Below are positions 1 through 8,209 of a stretch of DNA of 50,819 nucleotides, one piece after another. Numbering within the stretch: position 1 is the stretch's first letter; every line of letters begins with the position of its first letter. This DNA comes from Chloroflexota bacterium. GTDB lineage: Bacteria; Chloroflexota; UBA6077; CF-72. The position numbers and the translations under genes are program-made. The stretch lies in assembly GCA_019239775.1 (NCBI GenBank), contig JAFAZN010000144.1:1-50819 (forward strand), written 5' to 3'. The notes below the pieces were generated by a model. The model saw only the letters and a program-made list of their open reading frames with translations, searched no databases and had not been told where the DNA came from.

Positions 1-539
1 TTCAACTCGCGGGCGATTTGTTTATTGAGCAGACCGCGGACGACACCGTCCATGACGTCGCGCTCGCCCTGGCTCATCGACGTCCAGCGGTTGCGCAGGT
101 CCGCGACAAGGGCATCGTGTTCCCGCCGCAACTGATCCCGTTCGATGGCAGTCCGGACCGCAACCACGAGGTCTTGATCGCGGAATGGCTTCGGCAGGAA
201 GTCGATCGCGCCTTGTTTCATCGCGCGTACCGCCAATTCCATGTCGCCGTGCCCGGTGATCACGATAACCGGCATGTGAATGCCAAGACCCGCCATGTCG
301 GTTTGGAAGTCCAATCCATTCTGACCGGGCATGCGAATGTCCAGGACGACGCATCCCGGCGCTGGTTCGATCGAACCCAGATGAGAGACGAACTCTTGCG
401 CGGTCTGAAATGCCATCGCGCAAAGCCCGACCGACGCAAACAGATCCTCGAGTGCGGCGCGAACTGACGGATCGTCGTCAACCACGAAGACGACCGGCTG
501 TCCATTGGAACTGGTCTCAGCTGACGGCTCAGGCGCCAT
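1..539 (-). CDS. FixJ/NarL-type response regulator, 3' end cut by window edge
   Basis: The frame runs from an ATG at 539 to the left edge of the window, so the last residues are missing. The N-terminal half is a receiver domain: an acidic pair after the first strand (VFVVDDDP, about residues 18-24), the phosphoacceptor Asp in VVLDIRMPG (about residue 67), a conserved Thr in VIVITGHGD and a Lys in FLPKPFRD. The end that is present reads as a LuxR-type helix-turn-helix (SQGERDVMDGVVRGLLNKQ). It should be a DNA-binding transcription factor activated by phosphorylation. The start overlaps the 3' end of the kinase gene by 11 bp, so the two are translationally coupled and form a two-component pair like FixL/FixJ. 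The signal sensed is not evident. Confidence 0.9.
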   Translation of the reverse strand, partial: MAPEPSAETSSNGQPVVFVVDDDPSVRAALEDLFASVGLCAMAFQTAQEFVSHLGSIEPAPGCVVLDIRMPGQNGLDFQTDMAGLGIHMPVIVITGHGDMELAVRAMKQGAIDFLPKPFRDQDLVVAVRTAIERDQLRREHDALVADLRNRWTSMSQGERDVMDGVVRGLLNKQIAREL

Positions 540-1590
540 CGGTCCGTCCAAACGGAAGGCTGAACTGGACTGTCGTGCCGGTCGAGCGTGGTGTGGCCCA
601 GATCCGGCCACTGTGCGCCTCGATGATGGCGCGACTAATCGTCAAGCCAATACCAAGACCGTCTTGTTTGCTAGTCCAGAAGGCGTCGAACAAACGAGTC
701 TCCGCTTCGGACGACAGGCCAATTCCAGAGTCCGTGACGGCGATCACAATCGCGCCGGATGACGTGCATGAAGCTATGCTGAGTTCGCGCTCAGGCGATG
801 GAGTCTGGTGCATCGCCTCAATCGCGTTCACGAGCAGGTTCGCAACGACTTGTTGAAGTTGGATCGGGTCCGCCCAGATAGTTGGTAGATTATCGGCAAG
901 GTCCAGGCGGAGTGTAATGTCCCGGCGGTCCATCTCGTGGCGGGCAAGTTCCACCGCTTCGCCGATCACCGAATTGATGCTCAACGGCTCCCGCTGCGGG
1001 GCCGCGCCAGTCACCAGGCCGCGGACTCGTGCGACGACGTCGCTCGCGCGATTCGCATCGCTCACGATCCGTTCGACGGAGGCGTGTGCTCGCTGCAGAT
1101 TCGGTGACTCCCGGTCCATCCAGTTCAGCGCGGCGTTTCCGCTCGCGGCAATCGCGGCCAATGGCTGGTTCAGCTCGTGGGCAATCGACGCGGCCAGTTC
1201 GCCGAGACGGGACTGGCGTGCGACGCGAGCGAGCTCGGCGCGGGATTCGTGGACCGCCGCGACAGCCGTCACGAGTCGGAGCCCGAGATAGGTGGTAATC
1301 GCGATGGCCGAAATGCTAATTACCGCATTCGCGAGCCCCGATTCTCGCGAGCCATGCGAGCTCAGCAACAGGCTCACGACGGTGAGCACCACACACGCGC
1401 ACGCCAATGCTGCTACGCCCCGTTTCGGCAGCATGCCGATGCCGACCAGGATGACGCCAACATAAAAGACGGCAACCGCGATCTCCCGGTCAGTCACCGT
1501 ATCGACGACGAAGACGCAAGTGAGCAGGACGCCCAGCAACGCCAGGCGCAGCGCGAAGCGCGAACGCAGCGGCCCGGCCGCCCACGTCAT
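529..1590 (-). CDS. Membrane sensor histidine kinase
   Basis: This is a 353-residue protein. The first ~110 residues hold about four membrane segments with very short loops and no extracytoplasmic sensor domain, so the signal is probably sensed in or at the membrane. A HisKA segment follows with the phospho-accepting His in SIAHELNQPLAAI (about residue 138). The HATPase domain shows an N box (QQVVANLLVNAIEAM), a G1 box (VTDSGIGLS) and a G2 box (GLGIGLTIS). The H-box resembles the FixL/DctB class. The start ATG overlaps the stop of the upstream delta-60 gene in a TGATG arrangement, and the regulator gene begins inside its 3' end, so it sits mid-operon. Confidence 0.92.
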   Translation of the reverse strand: MTWAAGPLRSRFALRLALLGVLLTCVFVVDTVTDREIAVAVFYVGVILVGIGMLPKRGVAALACACVVLTVVSLLLSSHGSRESGLANAVISISAIAITTYLGLRLVTAVAAVHESRAELARVARQSRLGELAASIAHELNQPLAAIAASGNAALNWMDRESPNLQRAHASVERIVSDANRASDVVARVRGLVTGAAPQREPLSINSVIGEAVELARHEMDRRDITLRLDLADNLPTIWADPIQLQQVVANLLVNAIEAMHQTPSPERELSIASCTSSGAIVIAVTDSGIGLSSEAETRLFDAFWTSKQDGLGIGLTISRAIIEAHSGRIWATPRSTGTTVQFSLPFGRTDGA

Positions 1591-3035
1591 CAGCGGTGGC
1601 TGCGCATACGACGCAGGAGCAAAGGGACGGAAAGCAAGCCGGCCAGAGCAGCGGTAGCGGCCAATGCGAGCGGCATCATCGACACGGTTTGGCTTGGGCT
1701 CGTTGGCACCTGAAAAAAGACCAGTCCCGCGGCAACAATTTTGCCATCGGGCTGTACCGCCAGCGCAACTGGCACCGCCCCCGCGTCGCCTAGCTTGCTC
1801 GTCGCCCGCCCGTTGGTCCCAAACGAACGATCGAGGCTCCCATCCGCGTTGTAACGTGCAAGCGCAAAGCCGCTCTCAGGCAACGCATCGCCTGATGCAC
1901 TCGGCGCACCGAATTTTGCGCCGCCTGTGACCAGGCGACCGTTCGGCTGTACGGCGACGGCGCGTGCTCCGGAGCGACTGCCGTCGAAATCCGTTGTCAC
2001 CAGACCGTCCTGACCAAACGACGTATCGGGCGCGCCGTCGGCGCGGAGTCGCAGGAGTGCGAACGGCGCCGTCCCACGCTCGTTCGACGCCGCGCTTCCG
2101 GCAAGTGCAAGAGCACCCGAGGGTAAAAGGGTGATGGCGGACACCTGCGGCTCTCGCGCGGGGATCTTCACCAGTCCGCGAGCTCCAAAAGTGGAGTCTG
2201 GTACGCCATCCGCGGTGTAACGTACAACAGCAAACGCCTGGGTTTCGCCACGCGTGAATCCGCCGACCACGATCCGCCCGTCGGGCTGGAGCGCCACAGC
2301 TGTCGCATGATCGAGTGACGGGCTCTCGGCATCAGCCGGAGTAAGGTCCGTGATCACCACGCCGTTCTGTCCAAATGTCGGATCGAGTTGTCCATCCGGC
2401 GTGAAGCGCACGAGCGCAAAATCATCGTCCGTCGCGGCGTTGGCGAATGCCGTCCCGACCGCGACAATGCGACCATCTTGCTGGAGGGCAACGGCCGCTG
2501 CGCTGGAGGCCGCGGTGCCGACGGGTGTCGCTGAAATACCGCTTAGACCGAATCGTCCATCGGGCGCACCGTCAGAGGTGTAACGTGCCACCAGAAGCGC
2601 GTCTGATCCTCCGCGCGAATAGAGCGTGCCCGCCACAACCAGCTTGCCATCAGGTTGCACGGCGATACTGTTGGCCTGTGCGCCGGCATCCCCAACCGAA
2701 GTCGACACGATACCCGATGACCCGAAGCCAGCATCGGGAGTGCCGTCGGGGTTGTAGCGCGCGAGCGCGAGTTGAATGGTTCCCGTATCAATATCACTTG
2801 TAAGTCCGGCCAGCACGACCTTTCCATCATTCTGCAGAGCGAGCGTATTAGCGACGAAGCTTCGCTGCGCAGCTCTGATCACCACGCTGCCGGAGTTCCC
2901 GAAGGATGTGTCGACCGTTCCATCCGGCTCGTAGCGGACGAGGCCAAAACCAGAGTCATGCGCCCAGGCCGAGGGTGCCGACAGGATGAGCATCGCGAGA
3001 ACAGCACATATGGCCGGCCACATCCACCGCGGCAC
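1590..3035 (-). CDS. Secreted delta-60 repeat protein with C-terminal membrane anchor
   Basis: Seven copies of the delta-60 (beta-propeller-like) repeat are visible, each with a core like LARYNPDGTPDAGFGSSG, i.e. R(Y/F)xxDGxxDxxFGxxG, spaced 55-70 residues apart. They probably form one propeller exported outside the cell. A signal peptide (WPAICAVLAMLILSAPSAWA) comes first, and a hydrophobic segment followed by RRMRSHR sits at the C-terminus. The open frame extends to 3125, but that part overlaps the upstream gene and looks non-native. I chose the GTG at 3035 because a G-rich Shine-Dalgarno stretch lies about 6 nt upstream. The ATG at 3023 is the alternative. It lies just after the NTF2-like gene and is coupled to the kinase downstream. 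The function of such repeats in this setting is unknown. Confidence 0.82.
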   Translation of the reverse strand: MPRWMWPAICAVLAMLILSAPSAWAHDSGFGLVRYEPDGTVDTSFGNSGSVVIRAAQRSFVANTLALQNDGKVVLAGLTSDIDTGTIQLALARYNPDGTPDAGFGSSGIVSTSVGDAGAQANSIAVQPDGKLVVAGTLYSRGGSDALLVARYTSDGAPDGRFGLSGISATPVGTAASSAAAVALQQDGRIVAVGTAFANAATDDDFALVRFTPDGQLDPTFGQNGVVITDLTPADAESPSLDHATAVALQPDGRIVVGGFTRGETQAFAVVRYTADGVPDSTFGARGLVKIPAREPQVSAITLLPSGALALAGSAASNERGTAPFALLRLRADGAPDTSFGQDGLVTTDFDGSRSGARAVAVQPNGRLVTGGAKFGAPSASGDALPESGFALARYNADGSLDRSFGTNGRATSKLGDAGAVPVALAVQPDGKIVAAGLVFFQVPTSPSQTVSMMPLALAATAALAGLLSVPLLLRRMRSHR

Positions 3036-3036
3036 A

Positions 3037-3633
3037 CTACGCCCCCCGCTTGGAAACGACGACGAGCGCGGCAGCACCGGTGATCGCGACCGCCGCCGCC
3101 AATAGCAGCGAGACCGGGATGCCAAACATCTCAGGCATCGTATCCGCTGGATCGCTCGGCGCCGGAAGCACGGCGGCTGCCAAAGGTGGCGGGGTTGGGG
3201 CGCCCGCGTCGATCACCTCGGCCGTCCATTCGGCGATGCGACCATTGCGGATCACTACGATGTTCGACACCACCTGGGTCGAGATACCAAGCTTACGCCA
3301 ATCCTGCCGGGAAAACCGACCGGTCCAGGTGAGCGTATACCCATCGCTCAGCTTTTGCGGGGTGCCGAAGTTGAGGATCTCGATGCGGAGATCTTCGTCC
3401 ATTTGCTGCTGGACCCAGTCCTGGATCTGCGTAGTGCCGCGCGCATCACCTGCGATTTTGAGCGTTGGTGTATCAGCGAGCTCGCCGAGAACAGCATCCA
3501 TATCGAGCGTATTGAAGCCATCGCACATGACGCGCACTGTGACGATCGGATCATCATGCGCGGCCGCAATAGAAGGAAAGCCTGCCACTGCCAGAAGCCA
3601 TCCAAGCAGCAGCCAGGCTCGGACGCTTCTCAC
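3037..3633 (-). CDS. Exported NTF2/SnoaL-like protein with C-terminal membrane segment
   Basis: The open frame reaches 3960, but the part before 3633 overlaps the NicO gene. The GTG at 3633 overlaps that gene's stop codon in a GTGA arrangement, which I take as the start (198 residues). A signal peptide (WLLLGWLLAVAGFPSIAAA) precedes an alpha+beta domain with the NTF2-like pattern: a helix ending in MDAVLGELAD, then strands around YTLTWTGRF and VVIRNGRIAEWTAEV. A Pro/Ala-rich linker and a final hydrophobic helix (VSLLLAAAVAITGAAALVVV, ending in KRGA) would tether it to the outer face of the membrane. No catalytic residues are evident. Its place between a metal transporter and a delta-60 protein suggests a shared envelope function, which is inference. 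Confidence 0.72.
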   Translation of the reverse strand: MRSVRAWLLLGWLLAVAGFPSIAAAHDDPIVTVRVMCDGFNTLDMDAVLGELADTPTLKIAGDARGTTQIQDWVQQQMDEDLRIEILNFGTPQKLSDGYTLTWTGRFSRQDWRKLGISTQVVSNIVVIRNGRIAEWTAEVIDAGAPTPPPLAAAVLPAPSDPADTMPEMFGIPVSLLLAAAVAITGAAALVVVSKRGA

Positions 3634-5084
3634 GTGCCGATGAGCCCGGTCTGGCTGAGACCCTCGAGCGTCGCCGCGACGCCAAGCAACGTCATCAAGG
3701 CTCCGCTCAGCAGCGGCACCAGCGCTGCCAGTCGACGTGTTCGCTGAGTCTCCGGAAACAGGCGAAGCATCATTTGGCCGGCGTGGACCAGCAGCACTCC
3801 GGTGGTGACCAGCACAACAGCCATGCCAAGTCCGAACGCCACGATGAGCGTAAGGCCAAAGCCGAGGCGTCCGAGCGCGACTGAACTGAGAAGCACCACC
3901 AATGCGGATCCGCTCGGCACAATGCCACCCGCCAGGCCGAGAGCGAACAAGCCACGCCACGAGGGCGCCTGGTCGTACTCGTGCTCGTGCTCGTGCTCGC
4001 GGTGCGAGTGGGCGTGGGCGTGGGCGTGGTCTGGTCTACGCCGCAGCGCCACAATCAAAAAGCGGGCACCCACGATCAACACCACCGCGCCGGAGACGAG
4101 CGTCAGCCATGGGTACAGGCGGTCCGGAAAAATGAGGTTCGATGCGAGCACCGTGAGCACGCCCAAGACCAGGACCCCAAGTGTGTGCGCAACGGTCACG
4201 CTGATCGCCAGTGTCGCGGCGTGCACCATTGTTCCGCGCGTGCCAACGAGATAGGCAGCCATCATCGTTTTGCCGTGGCCAGGTGATGCGGCGTGGATCC
4301 CACCTAGTGCCGCGGCGCCCAACAACGCCAGAACGATAACCGTCGGATTCAGATCGGTAGCCGTCACCAGCGCCGCCAATGGATCTGATGGTCGCGCCAC
4401 GGTGCCTTCACTGGTCGGTAGGTTTGCTGTCGCCGTGCTGCCATCGACAGTAAAGGACCAATCCGCGGCAGTGCGATCGAGTGGATTCTGCAGCATGTCA
4501 TCCGGATACGAGCGCAATTCATCTGTCACATCCTGCGCCGGTGCATCGGACTGCTGGATCGTTGCACCAGGCCCGGCGTGGACGACGACCTCCCGCCAAC
4601 CAATGCGAGCGGCATCAGCTCGATCCCGCAACGCAGCGTGATGTTCGACATTTGGTGCGATGGAGGACCGCGATTGCAGCCACATTTCCACGCGGACAAG
4701 CGGAATATCGCCCTGTCCAACAGGCTGCAAGACGGCGACATCCGAGACCTCCAGCGGCACGCGCACGCCGTCGATGCTCAGCTCAAGCTGCTGGCTGATT
4801 TCGGCAGCTTTGCGTTGCTTGTATGTATCCCATTCAGCCGCGCTGACTGTACTGTCACCATTCGTGTCAGCCGCCAGTCTCTCTTGAACGGAGGGAATTT
4901 CGGCGAAATCCAGTACGTACCGTACCGCGACTGCGTTGCCCGACAATTCGACGCGACTGTAATGGTTGATTGTGAAGTTCCCGAGTGGATGGGCCGACGT
5001 AGTGCTCGTACCCAGCGAATGGATCAACCACAGCAGCGCGACGAGTACACCTCCGCGTACGCATAGACGCTGCCTGCTCCGCAT
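3630..5084 (-). CDS. NicO-family nickel/cobalt transporter with His-rich loop and extracytoplasmic N-terminal domain
   Basis: A 484-residue membrane protein. After a signal peptide comes a ~200-residue extracytoplasmic domain starting AHPLGNFTINHYSRVEL, which contains an EF-hand-like acidic loop (DTNGDSTVSAAEW). About six membrane helices follow. The NicO hallmark GIHAASPGHGKTMMAAYLVG lies near residue 265. A cytosolic loop of alternating His is encoded around 3976-4030 (HAHAHAHSHREHEHEHEY), a typical transition-metal-binding stretch. The family moves Ni(II) or Co(II); direction cannot be read from sequence, though His-rich loops occur in RcnA-type exporters. The start ATG is 13 nt after the VWA gene's stop, and the NTF2-like gene overlaps its 3' end. 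Confidence 0.82.
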   Translation of the reverse strand: MRSRQRLCVRGGVLVALLWLIHSLGTSTTSAHPLGNFTINHYSRVELSGNAVAVRYVLDFAEIPSVQERLAADTNGDSTVSAAEWDTYKQRKAAEISQQLELSIDGVRVPLEVSDVAVLQPVGQGDIPLVRVEMWLQSRSSIAPNVEHHAALRDRADAARIGWREVVVHAGPGATIQQSDAPAQDVTDELRSYPDDMLQNPLDRTAADWSFTVDGSTATANLPTSEGTVARPSDPLAALVTATDLNPTVIVLALLGAAALGGIHAASPGHGKTMMAAYLVGTRGTMVHAATLAISVTVAHTLGVLVLGVLTVLASNLIFPDRLYPWLTLVSGAVVLIVGARFLIVALRRRPDHAHAHAHSHREHEHEHEYDQAPSWRGLFALGLAGGIVPSGSALVVLLSSVALGRLGFGLTLIVAFGLGMAVVLVTTGVLLVHAGQMMLRLFPETQRTRRLAALVPLLSGALMTLLGVAATLEGLSQTGLIGT

Positions 5085-5097
5085 CGGCCGACACCTG

Positions 5098-7899
5098 TCA
5101 ACGACGCGCAGCGCGCATCTTCGCGGCGAGCAAGCGCGTTCGCTGGCTCTGCAACGGCTTAGCGCCTGGCACCCGGGCGTTCTCCTTCATCACCTGAGCC
5201 GTAACAAGTGGAGTTTCAACGCTGGACGCCACGGATGTCTGGTCCCGAACGAGAGCTGGCACCGTCGGCTCGTCGACATAACCAAGCCGCCGCCGCACGG
5301 CCACATATCCCGCCCTCACTTCGGGAGCCGATAGTCGTACGCGACGCACGCCGACATCCAGCACCAGCAGTAGCGCCGCAAGCACCATCAGAACTGGCCA
5401 GAGTGGTTGTGTGGACCCTACCGAAGGCAGGGTGTGCGAAAACGCCTCCGACGGATCGCTAATGAGACGGCCGCCGGTACGGCGCACGATCGCGCCAAGC
5501 TGACTGTCGCTGCTGTTGGTCGCGGCGTACTCAGGCGAATAAGGCACGACGAAGCCACCGGAGGTTGTCGTCTGCGCGCCGTTGGCGTCTGTCTGTGTCA
5601 CCGTCAGGGTATAAGTCCCGTCGCTCTGAACTGGGACCGTGGCTTCGTATTGCCCCGGTCCGACCTGTGGCAGGGGGACCGTCGTTGCGGTGCGGCCCGG
5701 CCCGTCGATAATGGCCTGAGTCGCCAGGAAGTTGAGGTAATGCCGGTCCGGTTGTTCGCTACCAGTTTGCGCCTCGAGTGTAATTCGCGCCTGATTCCCC
5801 TCGATTTTCACAGTGATCTGGCGATTCGGATCTTCGGCTGGCCGCGCCGCGCGCTTTACCAACTGAGCCCAGAATTGACTGAAATCCGACCATTGAAGCC
5901 AGCGCGACGCCCACGTGTTCTTCGCGTCGGAGGTCCAGGCCAGGACCCTGCCCAGTCCGTACTGCCACTCCGCGAGGATCGGATCCAGCTCATGCGAAGC
6001 CAGGATAACGGTGCTTTGGGGTTTAGCTGTCGTCGCGACGTAGCCCCGAAGCGGAGGCGCGCTTTTCATGTCAATCCCATCGATGGCTGGATTACTGACG
6101 ACCGCTACAGGCGTGAAATCCTCTTCTACGATGGCCGCGCGTTGCACCTGCTGCGTCTCTTTGACCAGCAACTGCGGAAGGTCGAATGGATCATTGCCGT
6201 CGTAGTAGCGACCGTGGCCGAGTTGCGCCAATTCCTGGAGTAGCTGAGTATCGGCGTCTGCGCCGATGCCCACGGTGCTCACGGTCACTTGCGCGGCGTC
6301 CATCTGCTTGGCCAACTCTTCGTACGGTCCACGCGGCGCCTCGCCGTCGGTCAACAGGATGATGTGCTTGATCTTTGCGTCAAGTGGAACCAGTGCGTCG
6401 AAGCCCTCCTTCAGGGCTGGATAAATCTCCGTTCCTCCGCCGGGTTGCATGCGAGCAATCGCATCCTCGATTGGCGTGAGATCGCTGGCAAATGTGGGGT
6501 GAATCATCCACTGGTTGTGATCGTCGAATGCGAGCAGACCAACCTGGTCGTACTCGCCAAGTAACTCGACGGCCGCCAGCGCGGCCTCCTTGGCCAGGTC
6601 CATTTTGGATGCACCGCCGGGTCCGCCGGCCATCGAGCCCGATACATCCATCACGATCATCAACGCGACGCTGGTGGACAGACTCTTCCCGCGCAAATCC
6701 ATGCGTACCGGCAACATCTCCTCAAGCGGAGTGCGCGCGTAGCCACCCGGACCAAACGCCTGGTCGCCTCCCAGCACGAGCAGACCGCCGCCATGATCGC
6801 GCACATAGCTCTTGAGGGTTTGCATCCGCCCGTCAGGCAGGCTGTCGGCGGCGACATCAACCAGCACCACGCTGGCGTACCCAAGCACGTTCGCGGTATC
6901 GAGCGCCGCACCATTGGGAGTGGTCGTGTCGACCTGGAGCCCGGCGGCGTGGAGTGCATCCGCAAGATACTTTCCCTCACCCGGTGATCCCTCGACAATG
7001 AGTACGCGGGGCGGTCCTTGCACGATGACGTACGCGGCGGCCGAATTGTTCTGCACCAACGTGTCCTGGTCAGCTCGCACTTGCACCTGCAACATGTGGT
7101 GTCCATTTGGTAGCGGTTCGATTGGAAGCAGAAGTCGACTTTTGCCGGGCTCGATGTTCACCTGTTGGGTGGTTACCAGCGTGCCATCTATCGTTAAATA
7201 CAGGTCGGCAGGCGTGCTCACATTCGATTGAATCTGAGCGCTCACGCTAAAACGGTCGCCCTCACGGACTTGTGACGGCGCATCCAGTGAGCTGACCAGG
7301 ACCTCGGGCCCATCGCTGGGCGTCAACTGCAGAGCGACGATCTGGACTCCGGCCGCGGCAGCCAACGCAGCAGCAGTCTCCGCATTGTCTGAGTTCTCGA
7401 AACCATCGGATAGCAATACCAGCCGGCGCGCCGCGGCCGGCGGAAGGACTCCCATTCCGGTGCGAATCGCGGCTGCAATATTGGTGGAGCTCGGCTCAAC
7501 CGCCGATGACAGACTCAGTCGCGGCGGCTGCGCGTCGGGTGAGAGCGCCCGATCGATAACCGCTTCACCCCCGAAGGTGATGACAGCAGCTTGATCCTGG
7601 ACTCGCTTACTGCGCAGTGCGTCGGCCAGCCAGCGCTCCTGCTCGATCTGCATGGCTGGCGTGATGCTGTCCGAGCGGTCCACTAAGAAGGCAACCGCAA
7701 GGTCGTCGGCGGGCAGTTGTACGCGTGGTTCGGATAACGCCAGCAGGAGCGCCGTGACGCCTGCCAGCCGAAGGACCAAAAGCACGTGCCTCCGCACGGG
7801 CGGCATGTACACGCGCGTCGTACGCCACAGGAACCACACGACCACAGCGCACAGCGGTGCCACCAACAACACGAGAGGGCGTTCGAAGCTGAGGCTCAC
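5098..7899 (-). CDS. Large membrane protein with VWA domains (BatA/glutamine-amidotransferase-like)
   Basis: A 933-residue protein with two N-terminal membrane helices (around residues 8-25 and 38-58) and one near the C-terminus (LWPVLMVLAALLLVLDVGV). Right after the second helix comes a first, degenerate VWA-like domain (FLVDRSDSITPA). A strand-rich CARDB-like part and a Rossmann-like segment with VLIVEGSPGEGKYLADAL and GGLLVLGGDQAFGPGGYA follow; the latter resembles class I glutamine amidotransferase folds but lacks an obvious catalytic Cys. The second VWA domain has an intact metal site motif, DVSGSMAGG (near residue 410). Such proteins are usually envelope assembly or stress factors. The GTG at 7899 has AGGAGG just upstream. 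It is the first gene of the minus-strand run. Confidence 0.85.
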   Translation of the reverse strand: MSLSFERPLVLLVAPLCAVVVWFLWRTTRVYMPPVRRHVLLVLRLAGVTALLLALSEPRVQLPADDLAVAFLVDRSDSITPAMQIEQERWLADALRSKRVQDQAAVITFGGEAVIDRALSPDAQPPRLSLSSAVEPSSTNIAAAIRTGMGVLPPAAARRLVLLSDGFENSDNAETAAALAAAAGVQIVALQLTPSDGPEVLVSSLDAPSQVREGDRFSVSAQIQSNVSTPADLYLTIDGTLVTTQQVNIEPGKSRLLLPIEPLPNGHHMLQVQVRADQDTLVQNNSAAAYVIVQGPPRVLIVEGSPGEGKYLADALHAAGLQVDTTTPNGAALDTANVLGYASVVLVDVAADSLPDGRMQTLKSYVRDHGGGLLVLGGDQAFGPGGYARTPLEEMLPVRMDLRGKSLSTSVALMIVMDVSGSMAGGPGGASKMDLAKEAALAAVELLGEYDQVGLLAFDDHNQWMIHPTFASDLTPIEDAIARMQPGGGTEIYPALKEGFDALVPLDAKIKHIILLTDGEAPRGPYEELAKQMDAAQVTVSTVGIGADADTQLLQELAQLGHGRYYDGNDPFDLPQLLVKETQQVQRAAIVEEDFTPVAVVSNPAIDGIDMKSAPPLRGYVATTAKPQSTVILASHELDPILAEWQYGLGRVLAWTSDAKNTWASRWLQWSDFSQFWAQLVKRAARPAEDPNRQITVKIEGNQARITLEAQTGSEQPDRHYLNFLATQAIIDGPGRTATTVPLPQVGPGQYEATVPVQSDGTYTLTVTQTDANGAQTTTSGGFVVPYSPEYAATNSSDSQLGAIVRRTGGRLISDPSEAFSHTLPSVGSTQPLWPVLMVLAALLLVLDVGVRRVRLSAPEVRAGYVAVRRRLGYVDEPTVPALVRDQTSVASSVETPLVTAQVMKENARVPGAKPLQSQRTRLLAAKMRAARR

Positions 7900-7966
7900 C
7901 GCCTCCTGAGTCTAGTAGTCCAGACGCGCAGGGCAAGACACCAACCGCCGACCTGTCGATACGCCA

Positions 7967-7980
7967 TATACATTTGTATA
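7967..7980. promoter_or_regulatory. 14-bp perfect palindrome between divergent genes
   Basis: TATACA-TT-TGTATA is a perfect inverted repeat located 68 bp upstream of the VWA gene start and 230 bp upstream of the ABC permease. It is AT-rich in GC-rich surroundings and lies where both divergent promoters are expected. It may be a dimeric repressor site or part of a promoter. No cognate regulator can be assigned. Confidence 0.45.
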
Positions 7981-8022
7981 CGGAACGGCTGCGTCAGGGT
8001 CGTGTGGTACAGTGACGGCCGA

Positions 8023-8100
8023 GTGACATCCGACCCTCCGAGTAGTTCTTCCATAACCGGTGCACCATCCGCGATGGGCGAGGTACGCTGCGCAGACTAA
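8023..8100 (+). CDS. Possible 25-residue leader peptide with a four-serine run
   Basis: A GTG at 8023 opens a 25-codon frame ending in TAA at 8098-8100. It would encode a peptide with six serines, four of them consecutive (codons AGT AGT TCT TCC at 8041-8052). No Shine-Dalgarno is seen. A TACAGT hexamer at 8008-8013, preceded by TG, could be an extended -10 that would make the mRNA nearly leaderless. The stop codon lies inside the left arm of a hairpin and is followed by an intrinsic terminator, the layout of a classical attenuator. This is speculative: the serine run could be chance, and serine has no obvious link to the transporter. Confidence 0.22.
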   Translation: MTSDPPSSSSITGAPSAMGEVRCAD

Positions 8101-8130
8101 ACTGATTCGCTAGTTGGTTCTGTGAGCGCA
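8065..8130 (+). ncRNA. Structured 5' leader of the ABC transporter mRNA, unidentified
   Basis: Two hairpins precede the terminator. CCATC/GATGG (8065-8069 with 8073-8077) closes a 3-nt loop. A longer stem pairs UGCGC at 8089-8093 with GCGCA at 8126-8130 and continues inward with AGA/UCU and a helix around 8097-8118 with a UUCG-containing loop. With the terminator at 8133-8167, about 100 nt of mRNA ahead of the permease could act as a riboswitch or attenuator. I could not match it to a riboswitch class by eye. Confidence 0.4.
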
Positions 8131-8132
8131 TG

Positions 8133-8167
8133 CCCACCACGGAGTCGGAAGCCGGGTGGGTATTTTT
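8133..8167 (+). terminator. Intrinsic terminator ahead of the ABC permease
   Basis: CCCACC (8133-8138) pairs with GGTGGG (8155-8160); after a single bulged A the stem continues with CGG/CCG around a 9-nt loop. It is followed by TATTTTT (8161-8167). The permease start is only 43 nt downstream, so the hairpin must either be regulated (attenuation) or end a short upstream transcript. Confidence 0.72.
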
Positions 8168-8209
8168 GTGGAGCAGTGCCATGCTTAGCGAGATTTCGCG
8201 AGGACACAG

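Noticed and set aside
5407-6243. 278-residue plus-strand frame
   Set aside because: Antisense shadow of the VWA gene, without coding features.
8039-8097. Resemblance of the leader to the yybP-ykoY manganese riboswitch (GAGTAG and GCAGAC)
   Set aside because: The sequences flanking the two motifs cannot form the closing helix of that class, and the distance between them is too short. Two short motifs alone are not evidence.
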